Positions 41,227 to 49,938 of a stretch of 64,000 bases of DNA are shown here, piece by piece. Positions within the stretch are counted from its first letter, which is position 1. Each line of letters begins with the position of its first letter. Origin of the DNA: Tenggerimyces flavus (GTDB lineage Bacteria > Actinomycetota > Actinomycetes > Propionibacteriales > Actinopolymorphaceae). The DNA lies in the NCBI RefSeq assembly GCF_016907715.1, contig NZ_JAFBCM010000001.1, forward strand, positions 7,727,420 through 7,791,419, given 5' to 3'. Made by a program: the position numbers and the translations under genes. The notes below the pieces were generated by a model. That model saw only the letters and a program-made list of their open reading frames with translations. It did no database searches and was not told where the DNA came from.

Positions 41227-42570
41227 CTAGGCGAGAAAGCGGTTTCCGTCAAGGAAGACAGCGTCCGCGACGACCTCGGCGAAGGCTTCCACCTCGTCCT
41301 CGTCGAGGGCGCTCACCGAAACGCGGATCGCCGGCGGCGCCTCGAGCCGGAACGCCGATCCCGGCGCCACCACCCAACCCGCGTCGCGCAGCCGGGTGGC
41401 CACCGAGGTCTCGTCCTCGACCGGAATCCACACGTTGATCCCGGATCGCCCGACCGCCGGAACGCCCCGTGCGGCCAGCGCCTCGATCAGGCCGGTCCGC
41501 CGCCGCGCGTACGACGCCTTCGCAGCGGCGACGAGGCGGCTCACCTCCGCGTCCTGCCAGAGGTCGAGCACCAGTCGTTGCAGGACGGTCGACACCCAGC
41601 CCGCGCCGAACACCTGCCGGCCGACCAGCCGCCCCAACGTCGTCTCGTCGCCGGCGATCACCGCGACCCGCAGGTCCGGCCCGTACGGCTTGGACGCCGA
41701 ACGCACGAACGCCCACGACTCCGTGCTCCCGACCAGCGGCGCGAGCGACTGCTCGGACAGCTCGGCGGCGTGGTCGTCCTCGATCACCAGCACGGACGGG
41801 TGCTTCGCGAGGACCGCGCGCAGCTCCGCGGCTCGTTCGGCGGTCACCGCTGCTCCGGTCGGGTTCTGCGCGCGGCTGGTGATCACCATCGCCCGAGCGC
41901 CGGCCTCGAGCGCGGCCGCCAGTCCGGCCGTCGTAGGGCCGTCGTCGTCGATCGGCACCGGAACGAGCTCGAGCCGCAGCGCGACCAGCAGGTCGACGAG
42001 GTTGGTCCAGCCCGGATCCTCGACGGCGATCTTGTCGCCGGGTTGCAGCCGGGCGGACAGGATCCGTTCGATCCCGTCCATCGCACCGCCGGTCACCGCG
42101 AGGGTCGCGCCGTCGACCGGGACGCCGTCGGCGGCGAGCCGCTCGCGGGCGAGCCCGACGAGCTCGGGGACGGTGGGGTCGTCGTCGTACCCGAGGGGCT
42201 CGTTCCACGCCGGGTCGGCTGCGACGCGGGCGAGCCGCGGCGCGAGCGGCGGCAGCAGCCGTGGGTCCGGCCCACCGCCGGCGAGGTCGCGGGCACCGGG
42301 TGGAACGGACAGCCTTCGCCGTACTCGCCCGCCGCCCAGGGCTGGGCGGGAGCGGACCTTCGTGCCCGAGCGGCTGGTGGTCTCGACGACGGCACGTTCG
42401 CGCAGGTCCCGGTACGCCGCGGCCACGGTCGCCGGGCTGACTCGCAGCTCCCCCGCCAGCCGCCGCACCGGCGGGAGCAGGTCGCCGGGCGCGAGCTGCC
42501 CCGAGCGGACGGCCGCCTCGATGCTCTCGGCTATTCCGGCTCGCGTGGATCCGCGATACTGTACTTCCAC
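41227..42570 (-). CDS. MocR-type regulator (GntR HTH fused to aminotransferase domain)
   Basis: A 447-residue fusion. Residues 1-80 are a GntR winged helix (GQLAPGDLLPPVRRLAGELRVSPATVAAAYRDLRERAVVE). Residues 110-447 are a fold-type I aminotransferase domain: YDDDPTVPELVGLARERLAADG, VTSRAQNPTGAAV, and FVRSASKPYGPDLRVAVIAG, where SASKPYGPD holds the PLP-binding lysine. MocR proteins sense PLP or its adducts. The divergent neighbour is a PPOX-type flavin protein, the classic target. GTG 42570 is the start. Direct repeats and a palindrome lie in the 38-bp gap. Confidence 0.93.
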   Translation of the reverse strand: MEVQYRGSTRAGIAESIEAAVRSGQLAPGDLLPPVRRLAGELRVSPATVAAAYRDLRERAVVETTSRSGTKVRSRPALGGGRVRRRLSVPPGARDLAGGGPDPRLLPPLAPRLARVAADPAWNEPLGYDDDPTVPELVGLARERLAADGVPVDGATLAVTGGAMDGIERILSARLQPGDKIAVEDPGWTNLVDLLVALRLELVPVPIDDDGPTTAGLAAALEAGARAMVITSRAQNPTGAAVTAERAAELRAVLAKHPSVLVIEDDHAAELSEQSLAPLVGSTESWAFVRSASKPYGPDLRVAVIAGDETTLGRLVGRQVFGAGWVSTVLQRLVLDLWQDAEVSRLVAAAKASYARRRTGLIEALAARGVPAVGRSGINVWIPVEDETSVATRLRDAGWVVAPGSAFRLEAPPAIRVSVSALDEDEVEAFAEVVADAVFLDGNRFLA

Positions 42571-42593
42571 AAGAAGAGCACTGTACTAGTACA
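42558..42593. promoter_or_regulatory. Probable MocR operator
   Basis: ACTGTACT occurs twice in direct orientation (42558-42565 and 42580-42587), 22 bp apart, the two-turn spacing typical of MocR sites. The second copy merges with the perfect palindrome TGTACTAGTACA (42582-42593). The first copy lies within the opening codons of the MocR gene. The site would control both divergent genes. Confidence 0.6.
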
Positions 42594-42608
42594 AGCCAGG
42601 AGAGAGCA

Positions 42609-43295
42609 ATGACCGACACGACGACGCGGGCCGTCGCGACGCGGATGCCGGAGCGGATGCACGCGGACCGGGAGACGATCGACGCGATCCTCGACGAGGC
42701 GCTGTTCTGCCACCTGTCGTACGTCGTCGACGGCGAGCCGCGGCTGATCCCGACGATGCACGTGCGGATCGGCGACGCGCTCTACCTGCACGGCTCGACC
42801 GGCAGCCGGCCGCTGCGGATGGCGCGCGAGGGGCTGCCCGTGTGCGTGGCGGTGACGATCGCGGACGGGCTCGTGTTCAGCAAGGCACAGTTCCACCACT
42901 CGATGAACTACCGCTCGGTGATCGCCCACGGGATCGCGCGGGTGGTGACGGACGAGACGTTGAAGCAGGAGTTCCTGTCCCGCTTGGTCGACCGCATCGC
43001 GACCGGCCGGACGAACGACTGCCGCCCGCCGACGCGGAAGGAGTACGCGAGCACCACGCTCCTCGAGCTACCGCTGACCGAGGTCGCCGCGAAGATCCGC
43101 AACGGACCGCCGAGCGAGGAGCCCGAGGACGAGAACCTCCCGTACTGGAACGGCATTCTCCCCCTGCACACCGTCGCCGGCGAGCCGATCTCGCTCGAGC
43201 CGAAGGTGCCGATCCCGAGCTACGTCAAGAGCTGGAGCCCAGCGCAAGCTGGGGACGGGCGACCGGACGTTGGACGGTCAGGGGCGCGGAGCTGA
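42609..43295 (+). CDS. Pyridoxamine 5'-phosphate oxidase family protein next to MocR
   Basis: A 228-residue flavin-binding split-barrel protein. LSYVVDGEPRLIPTMHVRIGDALYLHGSTGSRPLRMARE is the FMN-binding half and QFHHSMNYRSVIAHGIARVV the second strand set, followed by a C-terminal helix with DCRPPTRKEYASTTLLELPLTEVAAKIR. CAGGAGAGAG precedes the ATG. It probably handles a nitrogenous or B6-related small molecule under MocR control. The last 71 nt overlap the convergent DUF5719 gene, so the final 20 or so residues (SPAQAGDGRPDVGRSGARS) may be a read-on extension. Confidence 0.88.
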   Translation: MTDTTTRAVATRMPERMHADRETIDAILDEALFCHLSYVVDGEPRLIPTMHVRIGDALYLHGSTGSRPLRMAREGLPVCVAVTIADGLVFSKAQFHHSMNYRSVIAHGIARVVTDETLKQEFLSRLVDRIATGRTNDCRPPTRKEYASTTLLELPLTEVAAKIRNGPPSEEPEDENLPYWNGILPLHTVAGEPISLEPKVPIPSYVKSWSPAQAGDGRPDVGRSGARS

Positions 43296-44733
43296 GCGGG
43301 TACGCCGAGAGCATCGGGCCGCCCGCCGTTCCGGAGAGCAGGCGAACGGCGTACACCGGGCGGCCCTTCTCGGGCGTCACCACGACCACGTACCGCTTCA
43401 CTCCGGCCGGCGGAGCCAACGGCTTCGCCGCCGTCGCGCCCGGGCCCACCGCGACCGAGGACTTCGACAGCTCCTTGCCGCTCTCGTCCCGCAGCGCCAC
43501 CCCGACCGCGGTCTGCGCGGCACCCGGGTTGGTGACCAGCAGCGTTCCCGCTCCGCCGGTCGTGAACGGCACGACGCCCTCCGAGGTCAACGGCGCGGAC
43601 GCGGCGCCGAACGCGACGTCGCGAATGCCCTCCTCGCCGGCACCGGTCTCGCTCCGCACGGCGGCCGTCACCGGCACGTCGGACCGGACCCGGATCGCCG
43701 AACCCTGCTTGAGCGTCACCTTGTCCAGCTCCACCTCGAGAACCGTCCCGGGCTGGACCTCGAGATGGCTCAGCTCAGCGGGCTGGAACGTGCCCTCCTT
43801 GGCGAGGACCGAGACCTCCACGATCGCGGTCGAGTCGCCGGGCGCCACCACCGTCAACGTGCGCCTGCCCACGCCCGGCGCCAGGCCGGGAATGATCATG
43901 TCCCGCGTCGGCGCCACCGCGGCCGGGATCCAATCGATCCCGGCGGGCGTGCCCGAGTTCAGCGTCTGGTCGCGGATCGCCGCGGCGACCCGGCCCTGCG
44001 TGACCTGAACATCGATCGCGAGCAGCTCGCTGGTCGGCGCCAGCTCGTCGAGCTCGAGCACGACCTGCTTGCCCGGCAGCACCTCGATGCTGCGGGTCGC
44101 TTCGGTACGGATCGGGCCCTTCTCGTCGTACAGCAGCAGCCTCGCGTTGGCCTTGGTGTTGTCGACGTTCGTCAGGTAGAGCCGGCTGTGCCGCCCGACC
44201 GCGCTGCCCGCGCCGACGAACCAGAACTCCGAGCCGGGCGCCGAACAAGCCGTCTCGGAGAGCCCGTGCTCGTTGCCGCTGACCGACGTCGTGAGCTGGC
44301 CCGCCGCCACACCGGGCGCGAGCACGCCACGCGCCCGGACGGTCGCGGCCGTCGGCGCCTTCACCGCGCGGTTGTAGAGGGCGACCTGTTGGCGCTCCTT
44401 GACCGAGACCGCCTCGCCGCCGCCCACCAGGCCGCCGACCGTCAACGTCGAGTCGGTGCTGAGCGGCGGGACGCCGGCCGGCGCGGCCGGAGGATCGGCG
44501 GGAACGGCGATCGCGGCGACGTTCGTCGACGTCACACCGGAGACGAACGAGGCCTCCGGGCACACCAGCGACGCGCTCTCGACCGGCACCTCGAGGGCCT
44601 TGCTCGCCTCGGCGTCCGGGCCGGGCGCCTTCACCAGCCAGCCGGCGCCGACGAGCGCGGCCGCGACGGCGGCGAACACCAGCGCGCGCAACGCCGGATG
44701 CAGACGACCAGAAGTTGATTGTCGGGAGCTCAT
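43225..44733 (-). CDS. DUF5719 family protein, membrane-anchored and extracytoplasmic
   Basis: A 502-residue protein. An N-terminal anchor (ALVFAAVAAALVGAGWLV, about residues 17-34) leads a large beta-rich extracytoplasmic part. It contains two Cys in the first 60-165 residues (SLVCPE and ETACSAPG) that could pair. DUF5719 is restricted to actinobacteria and its function is unknown. It starts within the stop of the glycosyltransferase gene (ATGA), so the two are made together and may act on the same cell-envelope glycan. Its 3' end overlaps the convergent PPOX gene. Confidence 0.88.
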   Translation of the reverse strand: MSSRQSTSGRLHPALRALVFAAVAAALVGAGWLVKAPGPDAEASKALEVPVESASLVCPEASFVSGVTSTNVAAIAVPADPPAAPAGVPPLSTDSTLTVGGLVGGGEAVSVKERQQVALYNRAVKAPTAATVRARGVLAPGVAAGQLTTSVSGNEHGLSETACSAPGSEFWFVGAGSAVGRHSRLYLTNVDNTKANARLLLYDEKGPIRTEATRSIEVLPGKQVVLELDELAPTSELLAIDVQVTQGRVAAAIRDQTLNSGTPAGIDWIPAAVAPTRDMIIPGLAPGVGRRTLTVVAPGDSTAIVEVSVLAKEGTFQPAELSHLEVQPGTVLEVELDKVTLKQGSAIRVRSDVPVTAAVRSETGAGEEGIRDVAFGAASAPLTSEGVVPFTTGGAGTLLVTNPGAAQTAVGVALRDESGKELSKSSVAVGPGATAAKPLAPPAGVKRYVVVVTPEKGRPVYAVRLLSGTAGGPMLSAYPLSSAPLTVQRPVARPQLALGSSS

Positions 44734-47700
44734 TGGTTGACCCCCTCAGGAGTACGCAGGGGAATCGGCTCGCCGACCCGCTGGCCGCGCGGCGGATCCG
44801 GATCGTCACCGCTCCGGCCGTGCCGGCCACCCGGGTCGGGGGGCTCCTCGCTGAGGTTGCGTTCGGGCGCCCGAGTCGGCAGCGCGAGCACGATCACGAA
44901 CAGCACCAGCGCGCCCTGGATCGCGAGCAGGATCGCGTGCACCGGCGAGGCGTGCTCGAGCGTCAGCGTTCCGGCGGTCGAGGGCAGCTCGAACGTCTCG
45001 CCCCACACCCGTTCGGGCCCGGGCTCCAGCAGGACGCCGTCGATGCTGGCCTGCCAGCCCGCGTCCGGCGCCTCCGACAGCAGCAGCTGACGGCCGGGCG
45101 AACCGTCGGGAACGGGGACGCTCGCCTTCACGATCGACGAGTCGAGCACCGTCTCCCCCGACTCGCTGTCGGCGAGGATGCGGAGCCGACCGGCCGGCGC
45201 GTCGATCTGCCACGCGGCGGCGTTCTTCGGGGCGCTCGACCGGGTGATGCCGGGCGTCGTGTCGAGCAGCGACACCACCCGCGGTTCGGCGGGCGGCGGC
45301 AGGTAGACGTAGCCGATGCCGTACCGCGCCAGGTCGGCCGCCGCGGACTCGCGGCGCCCGTCGCTGAGCAGCTCGCCGACGTCGGCGCTGAGCCCGGTCA
45401 TCGCGCTCCGCGCCGTCCCGGTCTCGGCATCGCCGAGCTTGGCGCCGTTGCCACGCAGGACGGAGTAGCCGACCGAGCCGTCCGCGGCCGGGTCGAGGAC
45501 GAGCGCGCGAACGCGAGCGGGATTGGTCTGCTCGTTGACGATGTACGACGGCAGCGCGGCGGGCGTCGACCGTTGCAGCGGGCCGGTCGCACCGCTCGCC
45601 AGCCACCAGGTGAGGCCGGCAACCGGCGTCGCGACCGCAGCGACAGCGAGCAGACCGGCGACCGGCTGCCGCCAGGAGAAGCTTCGTTCGCTGAACACGG
45701 CACCGGCGCCGTCGGCACCGAGGGCCGACGCGGCGATCAGCCCGGCGGCGACCATCACCGCGGCGAGGCCGGGCCAGGCGGCGATGTCGCCCAGCCAGTC
45801 CACGCTGACCTGCAGCCTCGTCTGGACGAGGCCGACGGCGAGGCCGAGCACGACGACGGCCCAGGCGGAGCCGACGCCGACCGTACGGTCGCGGCGGAGC
45901 AGGCCGGCGAGGCCGACCACGACGAGCACGCCGAGCAGCCAGAACGGCGCCGCGCCGGGGCCGCCGGGGTTGCCGAGCGCGAGCACGTACGACGGCAGGT
46001 CGACGGTCGTCAGCGCGGGATCGCTGAGCCCCGCCTCGGTGAACAGCAGCGCGGGCGTACGGAACAGCACCAGCGTCCACGGCAGCAGCAACAGCGGCGG
46101 CACCAGGAACACGGCGACCAGCTGGGGGACGCGGACGCGCAGCGCGACGGCCGCGCCGATCAGCAGCACGACCGCGATGACGTACGCGATCGGCACGAAC
46201 GCGGTGAGCAGCGCGAGCAGCAACCCGGTGGTCCAGGTGGCCGACCAGGATCCGTTGCGGACCAGCCGGTGCGCCGCGAGCGCGAGCAGCGGCAGCACGA
46301 TGATCGCGACGCAGGTGCCGAGGCGACCGGCCGCGATCGCGCCGGTGACGGCCGGCAGCGTGGCGTACGTCGCGGCGGCCCAGATGCGGACGGCGCGGGC
46401 CTGCAGGACCTGGCGGGAGAACAGGTACGCGGTGACGGCGGCGAGCGGGATGGCGCCGATGATCAGCACGTCGACGGCGAGCCAGACCTTGCCGATCAGC
46501 ACCGTGGACAGCATGCCGATGACCGCGAGGTACGGCGGCGCGGCGCGGCTGGAGCCGAGCTCGACCGGGTGCCAGGACTCGAGGTAGCGGGTCCAGAGGT
46601 CGACGTACCCGTCGGGCGGCGCGAGCAAGGCGCCACCGGACAGCACGCCGTCGCCGAGCAGGTTGCGGGCCGCGACGAGCGCGACGACGACCAGCGCGAG
46701 CACGAGGATGACCGGCGGCCGGGTCGCGACCCAGCGCACGATGCCGAGGCCGTCGGAGTCGAGCTCCTCGGCCTCCTCCGAGACCGGACCCGTCTCGTGA
46801 CCGGCGCGGCGGACTCGCTTGGCGGTGCCGGAGTGGGTGCCGGAGCGGGCCGAGACGACACCGACGACGGTCTCGAACGCGTGCGTGAGCCCGATCCACG
46901 GCGGTGGCAGCAGGTGGCGTACGGCCCGGCTGGAGACCGCGCGGATCTTCGCGCGGCGCCGGCGGCCGACGATGATGCGGTCGATCCGGCCGAGTGCGCC
47001 ACCGAGCGCGGCGATCTCGTCGTACGCGGCCTCCGGCCACTTGACCACGAGCAGGCCGATCGTGCGGAGCAGCGTGCCGAGAATCAGCCGCAGGGCGACG
47101 AGCGGGAACGCCGGGGCCGAGCAGTTGACGAGCAGCGTGTAGATCGCGTTGCGGCGGTCGATCCTGCGGGGGCGGCCGTTCGCCCGGCCCTTGCCGGCGT
47201 TGATCGGCCGGGCGTTGTGGGTGGCGGCCTCGTAGTGGTGCACGACCGCGTCCGGGCAGGTCACGACGCGGTGGCCGGCGCGGTTGGCCCGCCAACCGAA
47301 GTCGACGTCGTCGCGGAACATCGGCAGCGCGGCGTCGAACCCGCCGAGTTGGTCGTAGACGTCGCGGCGCACGAGCATGCCGGCGGTGCTGACCGCGAGC
47401 ACGTCGCGGACGGCGTCGTGCTGGCCCTGGTCGAACTCGCCGTACTCCATGCCGGTCTCGCGAGCACCGGCGCCGGTGATCGCGACACCCATCTCGAGGA
47501 TGCGGCGGCCACGAGGCCAGTTGCGGAGCTTGGGGCCGATGACGGCGGCGGACGGAACGGTGTCGAGCAGCTCGAGCATGCTCTCGAGCGCGTTCGGCGT
47601 GGGGGCGCAGTCGTCGTGCAGGAGCCAGAGCCACTCGACCGTACGGACCTCACCGCGGTGATGCGGGGTCTCGTCCTGGGCGAGCGGGACGCGAGCGACG

Positions 47701-47954
47701 CCGCGCGAAACAGCCTCACCGAAGCCGGTGTGGCGTGGGGCGGTCGTGACGGCATGCTCGCCGAACGTGTCGACGAGCAGCTCACGGCTGCCGTCGCTGC
47801 TTCCGGTGTCGACGATCGTGATGCGATCAGGTCGCCGGCGCTGCTGGCGAAGACCTGCGATGAGCTCGCTGAGCCAGCGGGAACCGTTGTGAGCGACCAC
47901 GACGGCGGTGACCACGTGTCGAACCGGCGGCGGGGAACCGTCGGGCGTACTCAT
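44730..47954 (-). CDS. Large membrane-bound family 2 glycosyltransferase
   Basis: A 1074-residue protein. Residues 10-260 form a GT-A family 2 catalytic domain: TAVVVAHNGSRWLSELIAGL, WLWLLHDDCAPTPNALESM (DD metal motif) and MFRDDVDFGWRANRAGHRVV. Residues about 280-310 and 440-810 contain roughly 12 transmembrane segments. The C-terminal 220 residues form an extracytoplasmic beta domain (LVLDPAADGSVGYSVLRG to about 1000) followed by a last helix near 1010-1030 and a charged Pro-rich tail. This layout suggests addition of sugar to lipid- or wall-linked acceptors at the membrane. It heads an operon with DUF5719, just downstream of whiB2. Confidence 0.88.
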   Translation of the reverse strand: MSTPDGSPPPVRHVVTAVVVAHNGSRWLSELIAGLRQQRRRPDRITIVDTGSSDGSRELLVDTFGEHAVTTAPRHTGFGEAVSRGVARVPLAQDETPHHRGEVRTVEWLWLLHDDCAPTPNALESMLELLDTVPSAAVIGPKLRNWPRGRRILEMGVAITGAGARETGMEYGEFDQGQHDAVRDVLAVSTAGMLVRRDVYDQLGGFDAALPMFRDDVDFGWRANRAGHRVVTCPDAVVHHYEAATHNARPINAGKGRANGRPRRIDRRNAIYTLLVNCSAPAFPLVALRLILGTLLRTIGLLVVKWPEAAYDEIAALGGALGRIDRIIVGRRRRAKIRAVSSRAVRHLLPPPWIGLTHAFETVVGVVSARSGTHSGTAKRVRRAGHETGPVSEEAEELDSDGLGIVRWVATRPPVILVLALVVVALVAARNLLGDGVLSGGALLAPPDGYVDLWTRYLESWHPVELGSSRAAPPYLAVIGMLSTVLIGKVWLAVDVLIIGAIPLAAVTAYLFSRQVLQARAVRIWAAATYATLPAVTGAIAAGRLGTCVAIIVLPLLALAAHRLVRNGSWSATWTTGLLLALLTAFVPIAYVIAVVLLIGAAVALRVRVPQLVAVFLVPPLLLLPWTLVLFRTPALLFTEAGLSDPALTTVDLPSYVLALGNPGGPGAAPFWLLGVLVVVGLAGLLRRDRTVGVGSAWAVVVLGLAVGLVQTRLQVSVDWLGDIAAWPGLAAVMVAAGLIAASALGADGAGAVFSERSFSWRQPVAGLLAVAAVATPVAGLTWWLASGATGPLQRSTPAALPSYIVNEQTNPARVRALVLDPAADGSVGYSVLRGNGAKLGDAETGTARSAMTGLSADVGELLSDGRRESAAADLARYGIGYVYLPPPAEPRVVSLLDTTPGITRSSAPKNAAAWQIDAPAGRLRILADSESGETVLDSSIVKASVPVPDGSPGRQLLLSEAPDAGWQASIDGVLLEPGPERVWGETFELPSTAGTLTLEHASPVHAILLAIQGALVLFVIVLALPTRAPERNLSEEPPDPGGRHGRSGDDPDPPRGQRVGEPIPLRTPEGVNQ

Positions 47955-48319
47955 GCCTAGCTGTGGGCCTCTGCTGCTGGGGATGGGACTTCGGGCGCAC
48001 CTGCGCGGAGTCGACCGTGAGGCTGCTCTGCTGCAGCCGACATACCAACGAGCACGCTCGCTGAGCGGTCGGGCTCCGCGCCATCAGACTAGACGACGCC
48101 AGTATGGAACCGCCGGGCCGGGCGCGTGCCATGTGGACGACGCCCGGCCATGAAGCGGTCTTAAACGTCCGCAAGAGAGTCGGCGGCGGCGTTGCTATCC
48201 CGAGCCAACGCGCCGACGGCGCTTACAGCCGGACCGCGGCGGACAAGCGACCTGGCGCCGTCGGTTGCGCGGTGGCTCGGGATGGTGACGCCTTATGCCG
48301 CCGACCGGTGCGGACCAAG
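47955..48319. other. Gap between whiB2 and the glycosyltransferase with a long interrupted hairpin
   Basis: ATCCCGAGCCA (48197-48207) pairs exactly with TGGCTCGGGAT (48273-48283), and inside it CCGACGGCGC (48213-48222) pairs with GCGCCGTCGG (48255-48264). This lies 36-122 nt past the whiB2 stop and may end that transcript. The rest should hold the promoter of the glycosyltransferase operon; no clear -10/-35 pair was seen. No gene is apparent. Confidence 0.6.
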
Positions 48320-48580
48320 CTATACAGCTCGCTTCTTGAGCCGGCGACGCTCTCGTTCGGACAAGCCGCCCCAGATCCCGAAGCGTTCATCGTGTTCCAA
48401 CGCGTACGTCAGGCAGTCCGCCCTGACTTCACAGACCAGGCAGACTTTCTTCGCCTCGCGCGTGGATCCGCCCTTTTCCGGAAAGAACGCTTCTGGATCG
48501 GTCTGCGCGCACAGTGCGCGCTCCTGCCAGCTGAGCTCTTCCTCGGCGCTGCCGTGCTGCAGCGGGGTTTGCTCTTGCAC
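48320..48580 (-). CDS. whiB2: WhiB2/WhmD-type [4Fe-4S] regulator
   Basis: An 86-residue Wbl protein from the GTG at 48580, which has GAGGAGG 8 nt upstream; the frame runs 18 codons further but without a ribosome site. Cys24, Cys47, Cys50 and Cys56 bind the iron-sulphur cluster. WQERALCAQTDPEAFFPEKGGSTREAKKVC and RFGIWGGLSERERRRLKK are nearly identical to Streptomyces WhiB and mycobacterial WhmD. The family works with WhiA in the switch to sporulation septation or in cell division. In M. tuberculosis whiB2 lies next to fbiA (Rv3260c-Rv3261); here an exporter operon and a membrane protein separate them. Confidence 0.96.
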   Translation of the reverse strand: MQEQTPLQHGSAEEELSWQERALCAQTDPEAFFPEKGGSTREAKKVCLVCEVRADCLTYALEHDERFGIWGGLSERERRRLKKRAV

Positions 48581-49182
48581 GGTCCTCGCCTCCTCGACCC
48601 ATATTCCCCGTGGCTTGCGTTGAGCTGTGGTCATGCCACGACCTACAGCGACGTGGTGACCGGCCCCGCCGCCGAGGATGTCCCTGCGACACCCTCACAA
48701 TCCCGGCTCGGTCGTTCGCGTCGATCGTTGTTACATGTCCGGTTCATGCCGTTCGGGACGATTCCCTGGTCGCCGACGAATGACACAGGTGAAATTACAT
48801 GCCCGAAATCCCGTGGCGTCAACTCGGGGTCTGCTATAGGTGCGCGACACGCCGAGGATCGGCCGAAAAAGTTTGCGAATCGCGACTTTGACTCCGAAGA
48901 GTAACGGCTTTCGGGATCGTCACGGCTGGCGGCTTCGTCCCCTTGTGTACGCGCCGTCAGCGTCGGGGACCTTGTCCGAGAGTGCCGGATCTCGCCCGAT
49001 CTCGCGCCGGACCAGGTCGTAGGTGACGCGCGTTGTGACCGCCTTACCCGGCCAGTGGCCGCTCTACCTGGCGTCCACCCCACGTAAAGGGGCAAATGAT
49101 CGTGTAAACATGATCATTGGCCCTAGGGCGGGGTTGGGCCGGTTCGCACCAACCGCCGGACGAGAGAGATCTTGCGCCGGAG
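48581..49182. other. whiB2 upstream region, with a dispersed repeat at its right end
   Basis: About 600 bp with no credible gene. The left part is the whiB2 promoter region; developmental whiB genes usually have long 5' regions. AT-richer islands occur near 48730-48830 (for example GTTACATG and GGTGAAATTACATG). The right part holds the 84-bp repeat at 49040-49123. Possible frames here start inside that repeat and look like noise. Confidence 0.55.
49040..49123. repeat. 84-bp dispersed repeat, copy A
   Basis: Matches the reverse complement of 57695-57779 with only about four differences plus one indel. The unit contains CTCTACCTGGCGTCCACCCC, CCCC-ACGTAAA-GGGG, and a near-perfect palindrome made of ATGATC(A/G)TGT-AA-ACATGATCAT. 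Copies are intergenic and in opposite orientation, 8.6 kb apart. Confidence 0.85.
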
Positions 49183-49938
49183 CTAGAGGACTCGCCGATA
49201 GCGGTGCAGCGCCAGGAGGGCGACCGCCTGGGTCGCGACGACGAGGACCGCCAGGGCACCGAGGTGTACGGCCACCGAGGTCCAGTCCGTTCCGAGCATC
49301 GCCGAACGGGACGCCTCCACCGCCCAGTTGACCGGATTCGCGCCGGCGACCCCGCGGATCCACTCCGGCAGCTGGTCGAACGCGGTCAGCGTCGTCGAGA
49401 GGAACATGAACGGCAGCACGGCGAACTGCCCGACCGCGATCATCGTCTGCTGCCGGCGGAACGTCAGAGCCAGCGCGTGGGACACGCCCGCGAACACGGC
49501 ACCGACGAGCGCCGCCGCGACCAGGATCGCCAGCAGACCGGCGACCCCGCCTGCCAGGCGGGCACCGAACGCGAACGCCACCGCGACGACCACGAGGGCC
49601 TGGAGGGCTCCGATGACCGCGGCCTGCAGCCCTCGGGCGGCCAGCAACGCACCCGCCGGCAGGGAGGTCGCGAGGAACCGGTCGAACGCGCCTCGTTCGA
49701 GGTCCTCGACCACGCCCGGACCCTCCCACGCACCGTGCGAGAACGCGGTCATGATCGCCACGCCCGGCGCGAGGTACTGCAGGTAGGAGTCGGTGCCGAA
49801 GCCGCCCAGCCGAGGGAGGTCGCCGAACAGCTGGCTGTAGAGCAGCAGCCACACGAGCGGCTGGACGAACATGATCGGGATCATGATGGGCTGCCTGCGC
49901 AGCAGCAGGTACGCACGTCCGAGCAGCGCGACGGTCAC
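49183..49938 (-). CDS. ABC-2 type transporter permease
   Basis: A 251-residue permease with six hydrophobic segments (about residues 22-45, 60-78, 105-135, 140-165, 170-190 and 225-245). VQPLVWLLLYSQLF, ATSLPAGALLAARGLQA and FLSTTLTAFDQLPEWIRGVAGANPVNWAVEASR are hallmarks of DrrB-like exporters. GTG 49938 overlaps the stop of the ATPase gene by 4 nt. With the ATPase it forms a complete drug or lipid exporter. The operon's PadR regulator is upstream. Confidence 0.92.
   Translation of the reverse strand: MTVALLGRAYLLLRRQPIMIPIMFVQPLVWLLLYSQLFGDLPRLGGFGTDSYLQYLAPGVAIMTAFSHGAWEGPGVVEDLERGAFDRFLATSLPAGALLAARGLQAAVIGALQALVVVAVAFAFGARLAGGVAGLLAILVAAALVGAVFAGVSHALALTFRRQQTMIAVGQFAVLPFMFLSTTLTAFDQLPEWIRGVAGANPVNWAVEASRSAMLGTDWTSVAVHLGALAVLVVATQAVALLALHRYRRVL

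Noticed and set aside
44715-47960. 1081-residue frame on the plus strand opposite the glycosyltransferase
   Set aside because: Arg/Asp/Gly/Gln-rich translation with no domain; it is the antisense of a strongly supported membrane glycosyltransferase in GC-rich DNA.
48643-49095. 150-residue minus-strand frame upstream of whiB2
   Set aside because: It begins inside the dispersed repeat, and the same opening residues recur in a different frame length at copy B; no ribosome site or recognisable domain.
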